Below are positions 24,823-32,472 of a stretch of DNA of 64,000 nt, in pieces. This stretch comes from G020344215 sp039586575. Lineage in GTDB: Bacteria; Gemmatimonadota; Gemmatimonadetes; Palauibacterales; KS3-K002. A model generated the notes under the pieces. The model saw only the letters and a list, made by a program, of their open reading frames with translations. It ran no database searches and was not told the origin of the DNA. The first letter of the stretch is position 1; every line of letters starts with the position of its first letter. Made by a program: the position numbers and the translations under genes. The stretch covers positions 17,597-81,596 of the forward strand of contig JBDHKD010000017.1 in the NCBI GenBank assembly GCA_039586575.1, read 5' to 3'.

Positions 24823-25286
24823 CGTTCCACGTCCTTGTAGCGTTGTCTCCGTCCCACGAACAGTTTCTCCCGCACCACCGATACCAGTAGCACCACTATT
24901 CCCACGCACAGCGCGAGGATCGCAGTTTTGAGGAACCATGCCAGGCTCGTGTCAGCCAGCAGTTCGCTCACACCCTGCCAAACGCCGTAAGACAAGAGCA
25001 CGATCGCGCCGAGCGAGAAGAGTATCCAACCGATGCCTCGCTCGAGGCGACTGTAGACGGAAGCCCAATAATCCGTCCAGACCTCTTCGGGCGCACGTCT
25101 GAATGCCATCGTATTCGTCACCTCCTTCACACGCTGGAATCGATCCCATTCTCGTCTCAAGCCGGGATTCTCATCCAGCAGTCGTTCGAGTTCACGGCGC
25201 TCGTCGGCCTGAAACTCGCCGTCCAGCCCGGCCATCATCAGCTGACGGGCGCGCTCTTCTGGGCTCCTGACTTCCCTGTCGCTCAC
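24819..25286 (-). CDS. Putative membrane anti-sigma factor
   Basis: The 155-residue protein has a charged N-terminal helical domain (residues 1-85; EERARQLMMAGLDGEFQADE and RRELERLLDENPGLRREWD) similar in layout to anti-sigma domains but without the HxxxCxxC zinc motif. Two membrane helices follow (about residues 86-106 and 118-138) and then a basic tail. Its start shares ATGA with the ECF sigma stop, and its own stop shares ATGA with ybjQ. Position right after a sigma factor gene is the main evidence for the role, so this is inference; it might instead be a membrane sensor of the same operon. Confidence 0.65.
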   Translation of the reverse strand: MSDREVRSPEERARQLMMAGLDGEFQADERRELERLLDENPGLRREWDRFQRVKEVTNTMAFRRAPEEVWTDYWASVYSRLERGIGWILFSLGAIVLLSYGVWQGVSELLADTSLAWFLKTAILALCVGIVVLLVSVVREKLFVGRRQRYKDVER

Positions 25287-25867
25287 GACACGCCCTCCAA
25301 TTCCGCTGCGAGGCTCCGGCGGGCGGCATACAGGCGCGACATGACGGTCCCGATGGGGATACCGAGGAGCTCGGCGATCTCGCGATAACGGAGCCCTTCG
25401 AACTCCTTCAGGACCAGCACCTCGCGCTCTCGTTCGGGCAGTCTCTCGATCGCGGCTTGCACCAGCGCACAGATCTCCGAGCGTTCCGTGGCCCGCCCGG
25501 GGTCGTTAGCCGCCGCCCGGGCCCCGGCCTGAGCCTCGAGCCATGGCGTCGCTTCCTGGAGTCGGGTTCGCCGGGTCCGCCGATCGCGGGTGTAGTTGAA
25601 GCAGAGGCGCCGAACGATCTGATAGAGATAGGCATAAAAAGGCCGCTCGGGATCGAGGGAGGCGCGGGCACGGAAGGCGCGGGCGAACGCCTCCTGCGAC
25701 AGATCGAGGGCGTCCTCGTGCGATCCCACCAGGCCCAAGGCGGCGTAGTAGGCCCGCCGCATGTAGCGCCTGACCAGCTCACCGAAGGCGTCACGATCCC
25801 CGGCACGAGCCCGCTCAACCAGGGCACTTTCGCTCACCTCGCTCAGCTCAGCCAAAGCGATTTCCAC
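25283..25867 (-). CDS. ECF-type RNA polymerase sigma-70 factor
   Basis: The 194-residue sigma factor starts at GTG after a GAGAGGGG box. Region 2 reads RARAGDRDAFGELVRRYMRRAYYAALGLVGSHEDALDLSQEAFARAF (shown here only to the point of recognition: the DALDLSQEAF core contacts core polymerase and the -10). Region 4 has the helix-turn-helix VLVLKEFEGLRYREIAELLGIP and GTVMSRLYAARRSL for -35 recognition. It heads a three-gene operon with a putative anti-sigma and ybjQ. A terminator-like hairpin (25971-25996) and a motif shared with the pilin operon leader lie upstream. The regulon is unknown. Confidence 0.93.
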   Translation of the reverse strand: MEIALAELSEVSESALVERARAGDRDAFGELVRRYMRRAYYAALGLVGSHEDALDLSQEAFARAFRARASLDPERPFYAYLYQIVRRLCFNYTRDRRTRRTRLQEATPWLEAQAGARAAANDPGRATERSEICALVQAAIERLPEREREVLVLKEFEGLRYREIAELLGIPIGTVMSRLYAARRSLAAELEGVS

Positions 25868-25970
25868 TGACCCCTCTCTCCGGCCCGTCGACCTTTGCCT
25901 CTAAGATACACGCCAGCGGGGACTCTATTCACGGGGCACGGGCCGCGCTGGGCCCTGGAGCATAATAAGA

Positions 25971-25996
25971 GAGCCCGGGCAGAATCGCCCGGGCTC
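25971..25996 (-). terminator. Intrinsic terminator-like hairpin before the sigma factor gene
   Basis: GAGCCCGGGC and GCCCGGGCTC pair perfectly over 10 bases around a six-base loop. On the minus strand the stem is followed by TCTTATTAT. It can end transcription of the minor pilin operon (stop at 26194) or act as an attenuator in the leader of the sigma factor gene, which starts 104 bases further on. Confidence 0.55.
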
Positions 25997-26056
25997 GTGG
26001 GCAGCGGGTTCGCTCTGGGCTCTTGAGCGTGTCCCGCCGCGGTACCTTGCTCACCG

Positions 26057-26082
26057 CTGGGAGAGGCAACTCACGTGCCGCC
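26057..26082 (-). repeat. Leader motif copy 1 (shared with 30280-30305)
   Basis: These 26 bases match the second copy at 23 positions, and the three differences are all A/G transitions. On the minus strand the core reads GGCACGTGAGTTGCC, able to form a GGCA/TGCC hairpin. It lies about 190 bases upstream of the sigma factor start, with a terminator-like hairpin in between. Confidence 0.45.
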
Positions 26083-26193
26083 GCCATGCCGCGCCAACCC
26101 AGCGGGCTGACCGGCTGGCCGGTGGGAGCGGACCGGGCAAACTTTGACCAGTGCCCGCAAAAACTTGTTTACCGGCCAGCCAGCCCTTTGCGG

Positions 26194-28074
26194 TTAGCGC
26201 AGCCCGTCAAAGAACGCGTCCATGTTGTCGAAAGCGCGTGGATTCACCTCGTAGTAGCGGTTCTTGGCGTAGCGGCCGGTGGTCGGGTAGTGGGGGGGCG
26301 GGCAGAACCGCGCGTTCGAATCGTAGGCGTAGCGTTTGATATAACCTTCACCGCTCGTCAGTCCGACCGCTCCCCGCGTCCTTTGAATGAGCCCTCCCGT
26401 GAGGTACAGGCAGCCACGGCCATCCGGTCGACCCTCGCACTCTTCCGCATCACGGGGGCCGCCCTGGTAGTTCTCGACCGTGAAGCTCTGGTCGAGGGTG
26501 AGAATCACGCCATCGATGAACTCGGAGGCCGTATCGTCGTAGGTGCGCCGCCCTCCCGGAGCATTGGGGAAACGTTGCGGGGCGTTCAGGTTGTTATCGG
26601 CCACGTAGAAGTTACGCGCCGAGAGAAAGCCTGCGATGTCGTTGCACTGCGCCGCGTTGGCCGGGACCGAGTAGGTGAAATCGTCGAGCAGCACGATATT
26701 GTCGCTCGAGACGACCGTGACTCGACCGTTCAGCACACCGCTGACGCCGACCAAGCCATCGAAGAACACGACCCCACGAAACTCGGTGTTGTATTCACGG
26801 CTCAGCGGGAACAAGTACGCCGCGTCGTCCCGTAGCTCGAGAGCGGTGGGGACCGTCACGGCAGGGGCGATATCGAGACGCCGTAGCCAGCCGCTATCGC
26901 CGGCGGAGCCATCCCATTCATCGACGCTCCGCCCATCCATCGTCAATCGCATATCGCCACCGAGATAGCAGCGGGCCGTCGTCGACGTGGCGATCTCCCT
27001 GTTCACTCCGTCCCACTCCGTGCCACCGACCCCGTGCCGCAGCGTGGGTTCGGCCTGCCAGGGAGCCACCTCGGCCCCATACGGCCCAACGTATCCTTCG
27101 CCCAAGTAGAGCTGCCGGTGATTCCAGGCTGAGATGAACGTAGGATCGCCCGTCACCGGATGATCGTGCACATCGCCGCAGTTTCGTGTCCATGTGTCTA
27201 CACCTCGTGCTGCGAGCCATGTCGGGTCCGGGGATCTGTATATCGTGAAGAATCCTTCGTCGTCATCGATCGAATCGCCGTCACCGTTGACGTCGACGGT
27301 GACGAATTCGACCCGCAAACGGACGTCTGCTGGACCGCCGGTCGAGGGCGTAGTGAAGAGCGTGTTGCCCGTGGCAGCCAGCGCTCGCAGACGGTCGAGG
27401 TCGGCGTTGTCGGGCATGGGGATCGTGTCGACACCCTCCTCGTAGCCCTTCCTGAACTCTCCGTTCTCCGGATAGAGAACATCACGACCGGTAGTGACCT
27501 CGGCGTGGAAGACCGCACCGGTCGTGTGGACCTTGATCTGGTCGTTCGAATGCACCGGACCCAGAAGCTGATCGCCGCCACCGAACCAAATGTTGCCGCC
27601 CTCGCTGTCGGTGAAGTAGGCGAAGCGGGCAAAGCTCTCCTCTGTCAACTCGAGCCGCATGATCACCTCGGCACCCCGGCCCCTTGCCACGCCTACCACG
27701 CTGGCGAAGTTCCCGGACCGGCCGGTCGCCGAGCCACTCCGGCCCGCGTAGATGCTCACCTCGTACCCGTCTAGCGGATAACCGCGGGCGTCGCTCGGCA
27801 CCCAGCCGGACTCGAGGGTGTTGTAACCTATGTCAGGCAGCGCTTCCTCATCCCGGTTCACCCGGCTCAAGCCCATCTCCGCCGCCATCGCAGCCAAGTA
27901 GCGAAGATTGACCTGCGTCTCGGCGTACGAGCGTAGCCGCTGTTCGGTACCGCTCATGACGAGCGCACCGGCGCTGAGCGTCGCCAGTACCACCAGCATC
28001 AAGAGCGTCAGGACAAGCGCCGCACCACGTTCGCTGCCGCCAGGTGCGCCCATCGCCACGGTCTCCCCGTCCAA
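26194..28074 (-). CDS. PilX-like minor pilin/pilus assembly protein with large C-terminal domain
   Basis: The 626-residue product starts with a short leader then ERGAALVLTLLMLVVLATLSAGAL, the PilX-type N-terminal membrane helix of minor pilins. The rest is a large extracytoplasmic domain of the DUF4900-like kind, with LLGPVHSNDQIKVHTTGAVF and many strands, and several Cys that may form disulfides. A Ca-binding-like acidic loop DVNGDGDSIDDDEG lies near residue 260. It is the last gene of a four-gene minor pilin operon (GspH, PilV, PilW, PilX types, in transcription order), starting 5 bases after PilW. It probably primes or caps type IV pilus or secretion pseudopilus fibres. The core pilus machinery is not in the window. 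Confidence 0.8.
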   Translation of the reverse strand: MDGETVAMGAPGGSERGAALVLTLLMLVVLATLSAGALVMSGTEQRLRSYAETQVNLRYLAAMAAEMGLSRVNRDEEALPDIGYNTLESGWVPSDARGYPLDGYEVSIYAGRSGSATGRSGNFASVVGVARGRGAEVIMRLELTEESFARFAYFTDSEGGNIWFGGGDQLLGPVHSNDQIKVHTTGAVFHAEVTTGRDVLYPENGEFRKGYEEGVDTIPMPDNADLDRLRALAATGNTLFTTPSTGGPADVRLRVEFVTVDVNGDGDSIDDDEGFFTIYRSPDPTWLAARGVDTWTRNCGDVHDHPVTGDPTFISAWNHRQLYLGEGYVGPYGAEVAPWQAEPTLRHGVGGTEWDGVNREIATSTTARCYLGGDMRLTMDGRSVDEWDGSAGDSGWLRRLDIAPAVTVPTALELRDDAAYLFPLSREYNTEFRGVVFFDGLVGVSGVLNGRVTVVSSDNIVLLDDFTYSVPANAAQCNDIAGFLSARNFYVADNNLNAPQRFPNAPGGRRTYDDTASEFIDGVILTLDQSFTVENYQGGPRDAEECEGRPDGRGCLYLTGGLIQRTRGAVGLTSGEGYIKRYAYDSNARFCPPPHYPTTGRYAKNRYYEVNPRAFDNMDAFFDGLR

Positions 28075-28079
28075 GACCG

Positions 28080-29249
28080 TCAGCCGCCCGGGATGCTGAC
28101 CGGATTCGAGCCGGCCAGCTCCGACTGGGTCGGCGTACAGTCCGTCGCTCCGAGCCGGTACACGTAGGTCTTGCCCGACTCGACGTCGCTATCGACGTAG
28201 GCGTAGCCCGGCCCGGCGCCGCCCGGCGGTAGCGAGGCGATCGGTCGGGAGACGGGCTCGCCCGCCTCCCTGCGATACAGCGTATACTGACTCACATCCA
28301 TCTCACCGGCCGTCTCATCCACGGCCGCCGACCAGGTGATCGTTACGCTGGGCGGGTCGTCGCTCGTCAGTTGCGCGGTCGGTGTGACGCCGAGCTGCGG
28401 CGGGTCGCCGCAGGCCGCGTTGCGTATCAAGCCGGCGTTCTTGAGCGCGACTCCGACGACGAACGGACGCTCTACCGATTCACCGGGCCGGCGGCCTTCC
28501 ACCGACACCGAAAAGGCAATCTCGAGCAGCTTGATGCTGTCGGCGAGGGCCGAGATCGCCGTGTCCGCGGCGGACTGGTGTTCCGCCGCCTCGTGCCAGA
28601 CGGGATCAGCCCCCAGGTCCCGCAGGCGACCCTCCGCGTCGATGACGCTGTAGGAAAAGAAGTCGCGGCCGGCGATTCTCTCGAGCTCGCGAAGCAAAGT
28701 ATCCCCAGGCTGTGAGTTCACGGCCCGGACCAGGGCGTAGCGGCCGCTTCCCGTGCTAACGAACGAGAAGCGGACCGTCTCGGCAGGGCCTGGCGTGCCG
28801 CCCGGGCCGTACCAGCGCTGCGGGTAGCTTTCCCCGTTAGGCAGCGCGATAGAGCCGGAGTCCGCACCCTCCGTCTCGGTGAGCGGCGCGCCAGGCAGGT
28901 GATAGATCGCCACACGGTCGCCCGGAGTACCGGACGCAAGGTCGGCACTGAACAGGAAGTCGTCGGGTCCGGCGTAGACGACGAGCGGTTGCGCGTCCGG
29001 GATGCCGGAGCCGGCAAGGCTCGTCTCGCGCCGCAGCAGCCCGGCAGCGAAGCGGCCCCGCTGAACCGCCTCGACCCTGACTCCAGCCAATCGAGAGCTC
29101 CGCGTCTGGGCAACGAAGAAGGAGAGCATCGATCCCACCACGATGCCGCTCATCGTCAACGTGATGAGAAGCTCGACGAGGGTAATTCCTTTCAGCCCGA
29201 CGCCCGCTTGCCCGCTTCTCAGTGACCGTGTGCTTCGTATCTTTCCCAT
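28080..29249 (-). CDS. PilW-like minor pilin with C-terminal fibronectin type III-like domain
   Basis: The 389-residue product has the prepilin signature GITLVELLITLTMSGIVVG after a basic leader of about 21 residues; a prepilin peptidase cleaves after the Gly and methylates the new N-terminus. Residues about 50-290 are the pilin-specific PilW-type domain. Residues about 295-385 read like a fibronectin type III domain (PPSVTITWSAAVDET, VSQYTLYRRE, GKTYVYRLGATD), an adhesin-like addition. It starts 9 bases after the PilV-like gene. It likely sits at the tip of the pilus, where an Fn3 domain could contact surfaces or partners. Confidence 0.82.
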   Translation of the reverse strand: MGKIRSTRSLRSGQAGVGLKGITLVELLITLTMSGIVVGSMLSFFVAQTRSSRLAGVRVEAVQRGRFAAGLLRRETSLAGSGIPDAQPLVVYAGPDDFLFSADLASGTPGDRVAIYHLPGAPLTETEGADSGSIALPNGESYPQRWYGPGGTPGPAETVRFSFVSTGSGRYALVRAVNSQPGDTLLRELERIAGRDFFSYSVIDAEGRLRDLGADPVWHEAAEHQSAADTAISALADSIKLLEIAFSVSVEGRRPGESVERPFVVGVALKNAGLIRNAACGDPPQLGVTPTAQLTSDDPPSVTITWSAAVDETAGEMDVSQYTLYRREAGEPVSRPIASLPPGGAGPGYAYVDSDVESGKTYVYRLGATDCTPTQSELAGSNPVSIPGG

Positions 29250-29258
29250 CGATTGAGG

Positions 29259-29663
29259 CTACTCCGACACCGCCGTGCTGATAGAGACGGGCTCGAGGCC
29301 AGAGGGCGGCTCGACGGTGACCGTGACCAGGCGATAGGCGTAAAGCGCCTCCGGATCGCTCCCCACCACGGTCACATCGAGCGAGCGTGTGTAGCGCGGC
29401 GCCACGGGTACCGGCGCGGGTGCCAGCGAGACGATGTCCTCGTAGGGCAGCAGTCTCACTCGCTCGAGTTCCTGCAGGGCAAACTCCGTCGCCTGAACCT
29501 CTACCTCGGAGAGGCCGACCTGGCGTACGTACTCGACGATCACACGCCCGCCGGCCAGGATCGCCACGGCGAAGAGGACGATCGCCACGAGGACCTCCAG
29601 CAGCGTGAAGCCGCTGCCTGGCCCGGCTACCGCCCCACTACTCCGACGACCAGTCCGATCCAT
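29259..29663 (-). CDS. PilV-like minor pilin
   Basis: The 134-residue product has the class III signal GFTLLEVLVAIVLFAVAILAG after a leader of 17 residues, the canonical prepilin peptidase site with Glu at position +5. A short beta-rich domain follows. Its start overlaps the end of the upstream GspH-like gene by 26 bases and the PilW-like gene follows after 9 bases, so the operon is tightly coupled. It serves as a minor pilin in type IV pilus priming or a type II-like pseudopilus. Confidence 0.85.
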   Translation of the reverse strand: MDRTGRRSSGAVAGPGSGFTLLEVLVAIVLFAVAILAGGRVIVEYVRQVGLSEVEVQATEFALQELERVRLLPYEDIVSLAPAPVPVAPRYTRSLDVTVVGSDPEALYAYRLVTVTVEPPSGLEPVSISTAVSE

Positions 29664-30168
29664 TGTACCGGTACATCTCCGCGTATCCCGTCGCCCGACT
29701 GACCACCACGACCCTCATCTTCTCGACGCCCGGCCAGCCGACGTACACCGCCCCCTCCTGCGACGCCGAGCCGTTGCGTTCGAAGGTCACCGACATCGCG
29801 GGGAAAGTGACCGCACCGTCCACGAAACCGGCGAAGGGAGGAGCGCTAGCGCGGTCGAACACCGCTCTTCCCTCGAGCGTGCGGTTCGTCACCCGCTCAC
29901 CAGCGTCTATCACGCCGTCGCTGTTTCTGTCTTCGTGGACGGTAATGACCCGCCCCTCGGTGTCGAAGCTGACCACCACATCGTGCTGCCGGAGAACGGC
30001 CAAGGCGCGCGCGGCGCGGAGTCGCTGCTCTACCTGATGGCCTGCTGCATCGAGCTTCCAAGCCGTCGTGTCGACGTGACCGATACCGAACGCGACGACG
30101 AGGCCGATAAGCACGATCGTCACTCCAAGCTCGACCGCGGTAAATCCGCCATCGGGACGGACGCGCAT
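29638..30168 (-). CDS. GspH/FimT-like minor pseudopilin
   Basis: From the ATG at 30168 (leader MRVRPDGG) the prepilin signal GFTAVELGVTIVLIGLVVA follows, which makes this start better than the ATG at 30210 that would lengthen the leader. The product is 176 residues with a GspH/FimT-type domain, including an EF-hand-like loop DRNSDGVIDAGE near residue 91 (Asp, Asn, Asp, Asp and Glu at the metal-binding spacing). It is the first gene of the minor pilin operon. A motif shared with the sigma factor leader lies about 110 bases upstream (30280-30305). Confidence 0.83.
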   Translation of the reverse strand: MRVRPDGGFTAVELGVTIVLIGLVVAFGIGHVDTTAWKLDAAGHQVEQRLRAARALAVLRQHDVVVSFDTEGRVITVHEDRNSDGVIDAGERVTNRTLEGRAVFDRASAPPFAGFVDGAVTFPAMSVTFERNGSASQEGAVYVGWPGVEKMRVVVVSRATGYAEMYRYNGSDWSSE

Positions 30169-30279
30169 GTCTGCCGTTTGCCTGCCGACCTGAAGGGCGT
30201 ATTCCCCCATCGCCGGAGACTTTTCACTTTCCGGTGGTTAGCTGACGGTATGGGTAAGGGACGGGGCTACCTGTACCGG

Positions 30280-30305
30280 CTGAGAGGGGCAACTCGCGTG
30301 CCGCC
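30280..30305 (-). repeat. Leader motif copy 2 (shared with 26057-26082)
   Basis: This is the second copy of the 26-base motif, 23 of 26 identical. On the minus strand the core is GGCACGCGAGTTGCC. It lies in the leader of the minor pilin operon. Past the core both copies continue with a loosely similar CAG, GGTA and AGGTA series. Confidence 0.45.
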
Positions 30306-30440
30306 TGTAGCGCCGTGCGAGCTAATTCTCAGGAACCGAAGCGATTGCAGCCCCCGGGGCCGTGATGCCCGCGAGAGGGTTCGGTCATTCTGACCCGCGA
30401 AAACGCGTAAACTTTATCGCGCTTCTGACAAAAAACTTCT

Positions 30441-31190
30441 TCAGAGGCCGTGGCGCGCCAGGTAGTTACGCACCTCATAAGCCATCGCCTTGAACAGTGC
30501 GGTCTCGCGGTCGTCGAGGTCGGCCCGAGCGGCGACTTCCCGAACCGTACGTAGGATCGGCGTCACCTTCTGAGCCTTGAAGAAGTCGATCGCGTGAAGC
30601 GACGCCTCGACCTCTCGAAACAGACTCTCGAGCTCCTCGCGGCTCGCCCGACGGGCTGCCCTTCGCGGCCCTTTCAACGGCGGCACCGCACCCGCAGCCA
30701 GGAAGATCTCGTAGGTCAATATCAGGGCGGCCTGGGCCAGGTTCATGCTCGAGTACCGAGGGTCGGTCGGTACGACAACGATACGATGACACTGGTCCAG
30801 GTCTTCGTTGCTGAGGCCACGATCCTCCCGTCCAAACAGCAGGGCAACCTCGTGCCCGCCGCGGACAGTATCCACTATCGCTTCGGCCGCCTCCCGCGGC
30901 CGCTGATAGTTGCGGCGAACCCGACGGCCCCGCGCCGTGGTCCCGACCACCAGGCGTGCACCGACCAGGGCATCGTCCAGGTGATCGAACGTCCTGGCCG
31001 ACTCGATCACGTCCATTCCGGTGTGAGCCACGCCCTGGATCCTGTAGGGATCGAAGCCGCCCGGCCGCACGAGGTGAAGCCGACTCAGCCCCATGTTCTT
31101 CATCCCGCGCACGACGGCGCCGATGTTTACGGGATCCTGCGGCTCGTTGAGCACCACGATAACCTGCCGGAGTACTTGCGCCTCGCCCAT
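30441..31190 (-). CDS. TrmH/SpoU family RNA 2'-O-methyltransferase (TrmJ-like)
   Basis: The 249-residue SPOUT-fold enzyme starts VIVVLNEPQDPVNIGAVVRG, with the Asn-Xaa-Gly motif 1. Motif 2 is VALLFGREDRGLSNEDLDQC and motif 3 is VPTDPRYSSMNLAQAALILTYE, whose Ser-Met-Asn-Leu is the SAM-binding knot. These define TrmH/TrmJ-like RNA ribose methyltransferases, and the helical C-terminal extension points to the TrmJ type (tRNA position 32). The exact RNA target is uncertain. The gene stands alone, divergent from the iron-trafficking protein gene. Confidence 0.9.
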   Translation of the reverse strand: MGEAQVLRQVIVVLNEPQDPVNIGAVVRGMKNMGLSRLHLVRPGGFDPYRIQGVAHTGMDVIESARTFDHLDDALVGARLVVGTTARGRRVRRNYQRPREAAEAIVDTVRGGHEVALLFGREDRGLSNEDLDQCHRIVVVPTDPRYSSMNLAQAALILTYEIFLAAGAVPPLKGPRRAARRASREELESLFREVEASLHAIDFFKAQKVTPILRTVREVAARADLDDRETALFKAMAYEVRNYLARHGL

Positions 31191-31320
31191 GACTCGAAAA
31201 CACTGTTAGCTTTCCTGGTGGCGCCGACAGCGCTGTGCCGGCGCGAGAGGATCAAGGGCGATAATAGGGAATCCCACCCTCAAGGAGTAGAACCCGCCGG
31301 TTCGCGGAGGTCGCGACAGA

Positions 31321-31590
31321 ATGGCGAACTTAGACTGTAACCGCTGCGCTGCAAAACGCGCTCAGCTCGAGAGCCCACCCTTCCCGGACGAGCTCGGCGA
31401 ACGGATCCACAAGCAGATCTGCCAGGCCTGCTGGGACGAATGGCTCCTGAGACAGATGCAGCTCATCAACCACTACGCCCTCGACGTGCGCGAGGACGAG
31501 GCACGGCAGTTCCTGCGCAGAAACGTGCAGGCGTTCTTGTTCGGGGCCGGCGAGGCCGACGAGATCGATCCGAGCCAGGCAGGAGGGTGA
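31321..31590 (+). CDS. YggX-like Fe(2+)-trafficking/oxidative damage protection protein
   Basis: The 89-residue protein matches the YggX family along its length: PPFPDELGERIHKQICQACW, then DEWLLRQMQLINHYALD and a closing LRRNVQAFLFG. Here there are two Cys pairs, CNRC near the N-terminus and CQAC in the middle, more than the usual single Cys, so metal binding is plausible. YggX protects Fe-S clusters from superoxide. GGAGGT lies nine bases before the ATG. Confidence 0.88.
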   Translation: MANLDCNRCAAKRAQLESPPFPDELGERIHKQICQACWDEWLLRQMQLINHYALDVREDEARQFLRRNVQAFLFGAGEADEIDPSQAGG

Positions 31591-31714
31591 CAATAACTGG
31601 TAGGACGGCCTCCGAAGGCTTCCGGCGTCGGGTTTGCCAGGGACGGCGACGGCTCCCAATTTGAATTCCACCAACTGTCGCAAACCAGCCCCTCGAGCCG
31701 GCGGGAGGACAGCC

Positions 31715-31990
31715 ATGCATGGAGCGGCCGCAGCTGCCGCGGCGATCGCGCAGGCGATCAAAGCGTCGGGAGCCATCGTCCGGCTGGATCCGGATAATTT
31801 CGCGCAGATCGTATACCGCGCCGAAGCCCCGATCGTCGTGATGGCGACCAGCAAGGTGTTTGGACGGACGAGCTACAAGTACCTCACGAGCTACAAAGGA
31901 TTGGCGTTCTATACCAAGTCGCACTCGCAGCTGCCGCTGGGCGTGAGGATGGAGCTCGTCCATGCGAAGACGATCTGGATCCCGGCCTGA
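31715..31990 (+). CDS. Small uncharacterised protein upstream of the Rid protein
   Basis: From the ATG at 31715, which has GGGAGGAC nine bases upstream, the product is 91 residues: an Ala-rich helical start (MHGAAAAAAAIAQAIKASG), then beta-rich sequence with YRAEAPIVVMATSKVF and KYLTSYKGLAFYTKS. I recognise no named family with certainty, though conserved short proteins of this kind occur widely as unknowns. It ends 3 bases before the Rid gene and follows the YggX-like gene on the same strand, so it may belong to an oxidative or metabolic damage-control group. Confidence 0.6.
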   Translation: MHGAAAAAAAIAQAIKASGAIVRLDPDNFAQIVYRAEAPIVVMATSKVFGRTSYKYLTSYKGLAFYTKSHSQLPLGVRMELVHAKTIWIPA

Positions 31991-31993
31991 GCC

Positions 31994-32389
31994 ATGGACA
32001 TCCGTCGCACCTACTCCGGCGCGCCCTGGGAGTCCCGTGTCGGATACTGCCGCGCCCTGAGAGCAGGGGCGCACATTTACGTCACCGGCACCGCGCCGGT
32101 AGCGGAAGACGGCGGTGTCTTCGCGCCGGGCGACGCCTACGCGCAGGCCCGCCGCTGTTTCGAGATCATCGAGCGCGCGCTTCAAGACCTGGGCGCCGAG
32201 ATGTCGGACGTCGTCCGCACACGCATGTTCGTCACCGACATCAGCCGTTGGGAGGAGTTCGGCCGGGCTCACGGCGAGGTCTTCACCGAACACCCGCCGG
32301 CGACAACGATGGTCGAGGTCAAGTCACTGATCGACCCGGCGATGTTGATCGAGGTGGAGGCGGACGCCGTGTGCCTCGATTCATCCTGA
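31994..32389 (+). CDS. Rid family (YjgF-type) protein
   Basis: The 131-residue protein has the Rid fold sequence: VTGTAPVAEDGGVFAPGDAYAQARRCFEIIERALQDLG (read to recognition), DVVRTRMFVTD and HPPATTMVEVKSLIDPAMLIEVEADAV. RidA hydrolyses reactive enamine/imine intermediates and needs an Arg in the segment that here reads PPATTMVEV, where Thr stands instead. It therefore likely belongs to one of the Rid subfamilies without the deaminase Arg, whose roles are less clear. It starts 3 bases after the small unknown gene. Confidence 0.87.
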   Translation: MDIRRTYSGAPWESRVGYCRALRAGAHIYVTGTAPVAEDGGVFAPGDAYAQARRCFEIIERALQDLGAEMSDVVRTRMFVTDISRWEEFGRAHGEVFTEHPPATTMVEVKSLIDPAMLIEVEADAVCLDSS

Positions 32390-32472
32390 CCGGAGGAGGA
32401 CGACGAGCGACCGCGAAGGCCCCGGTTGGCAGGATCCGGCGGTTGAAACCTGTGAGGATAGGAGGAGCTACC

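Larger units (their letters stand above)
25868..26193. other. 326-base gap between the minor pilin operon and the sigma factor gene
   Basis: There is no credible gene on either strand. Reading the minus strand it holds, in order, the 3' end region of the pilin operon, a 26-base motif that recurs upstream of that operon (26057-26082), a 10-base-stem hairpin with a T-rich tail (25971-25996) and about 100 further bases before the sigma factor GTG. The + strand bases 26130-26175 loosely recall pieces of a c-di-GMP riboswitch, but the core is incomplete. Confidence 0.5.

Noticed and set aside
26130..26175. Bases GGGCAAAC and CGCAAAAAC with ACCGGCC recall pieces of a c-di-GMP class I riboswitch
   Set aside because: The spacing and paired regions do not fit the consensus, the second leader lacks these pieces, and on the + strand they point away from any nearby start.
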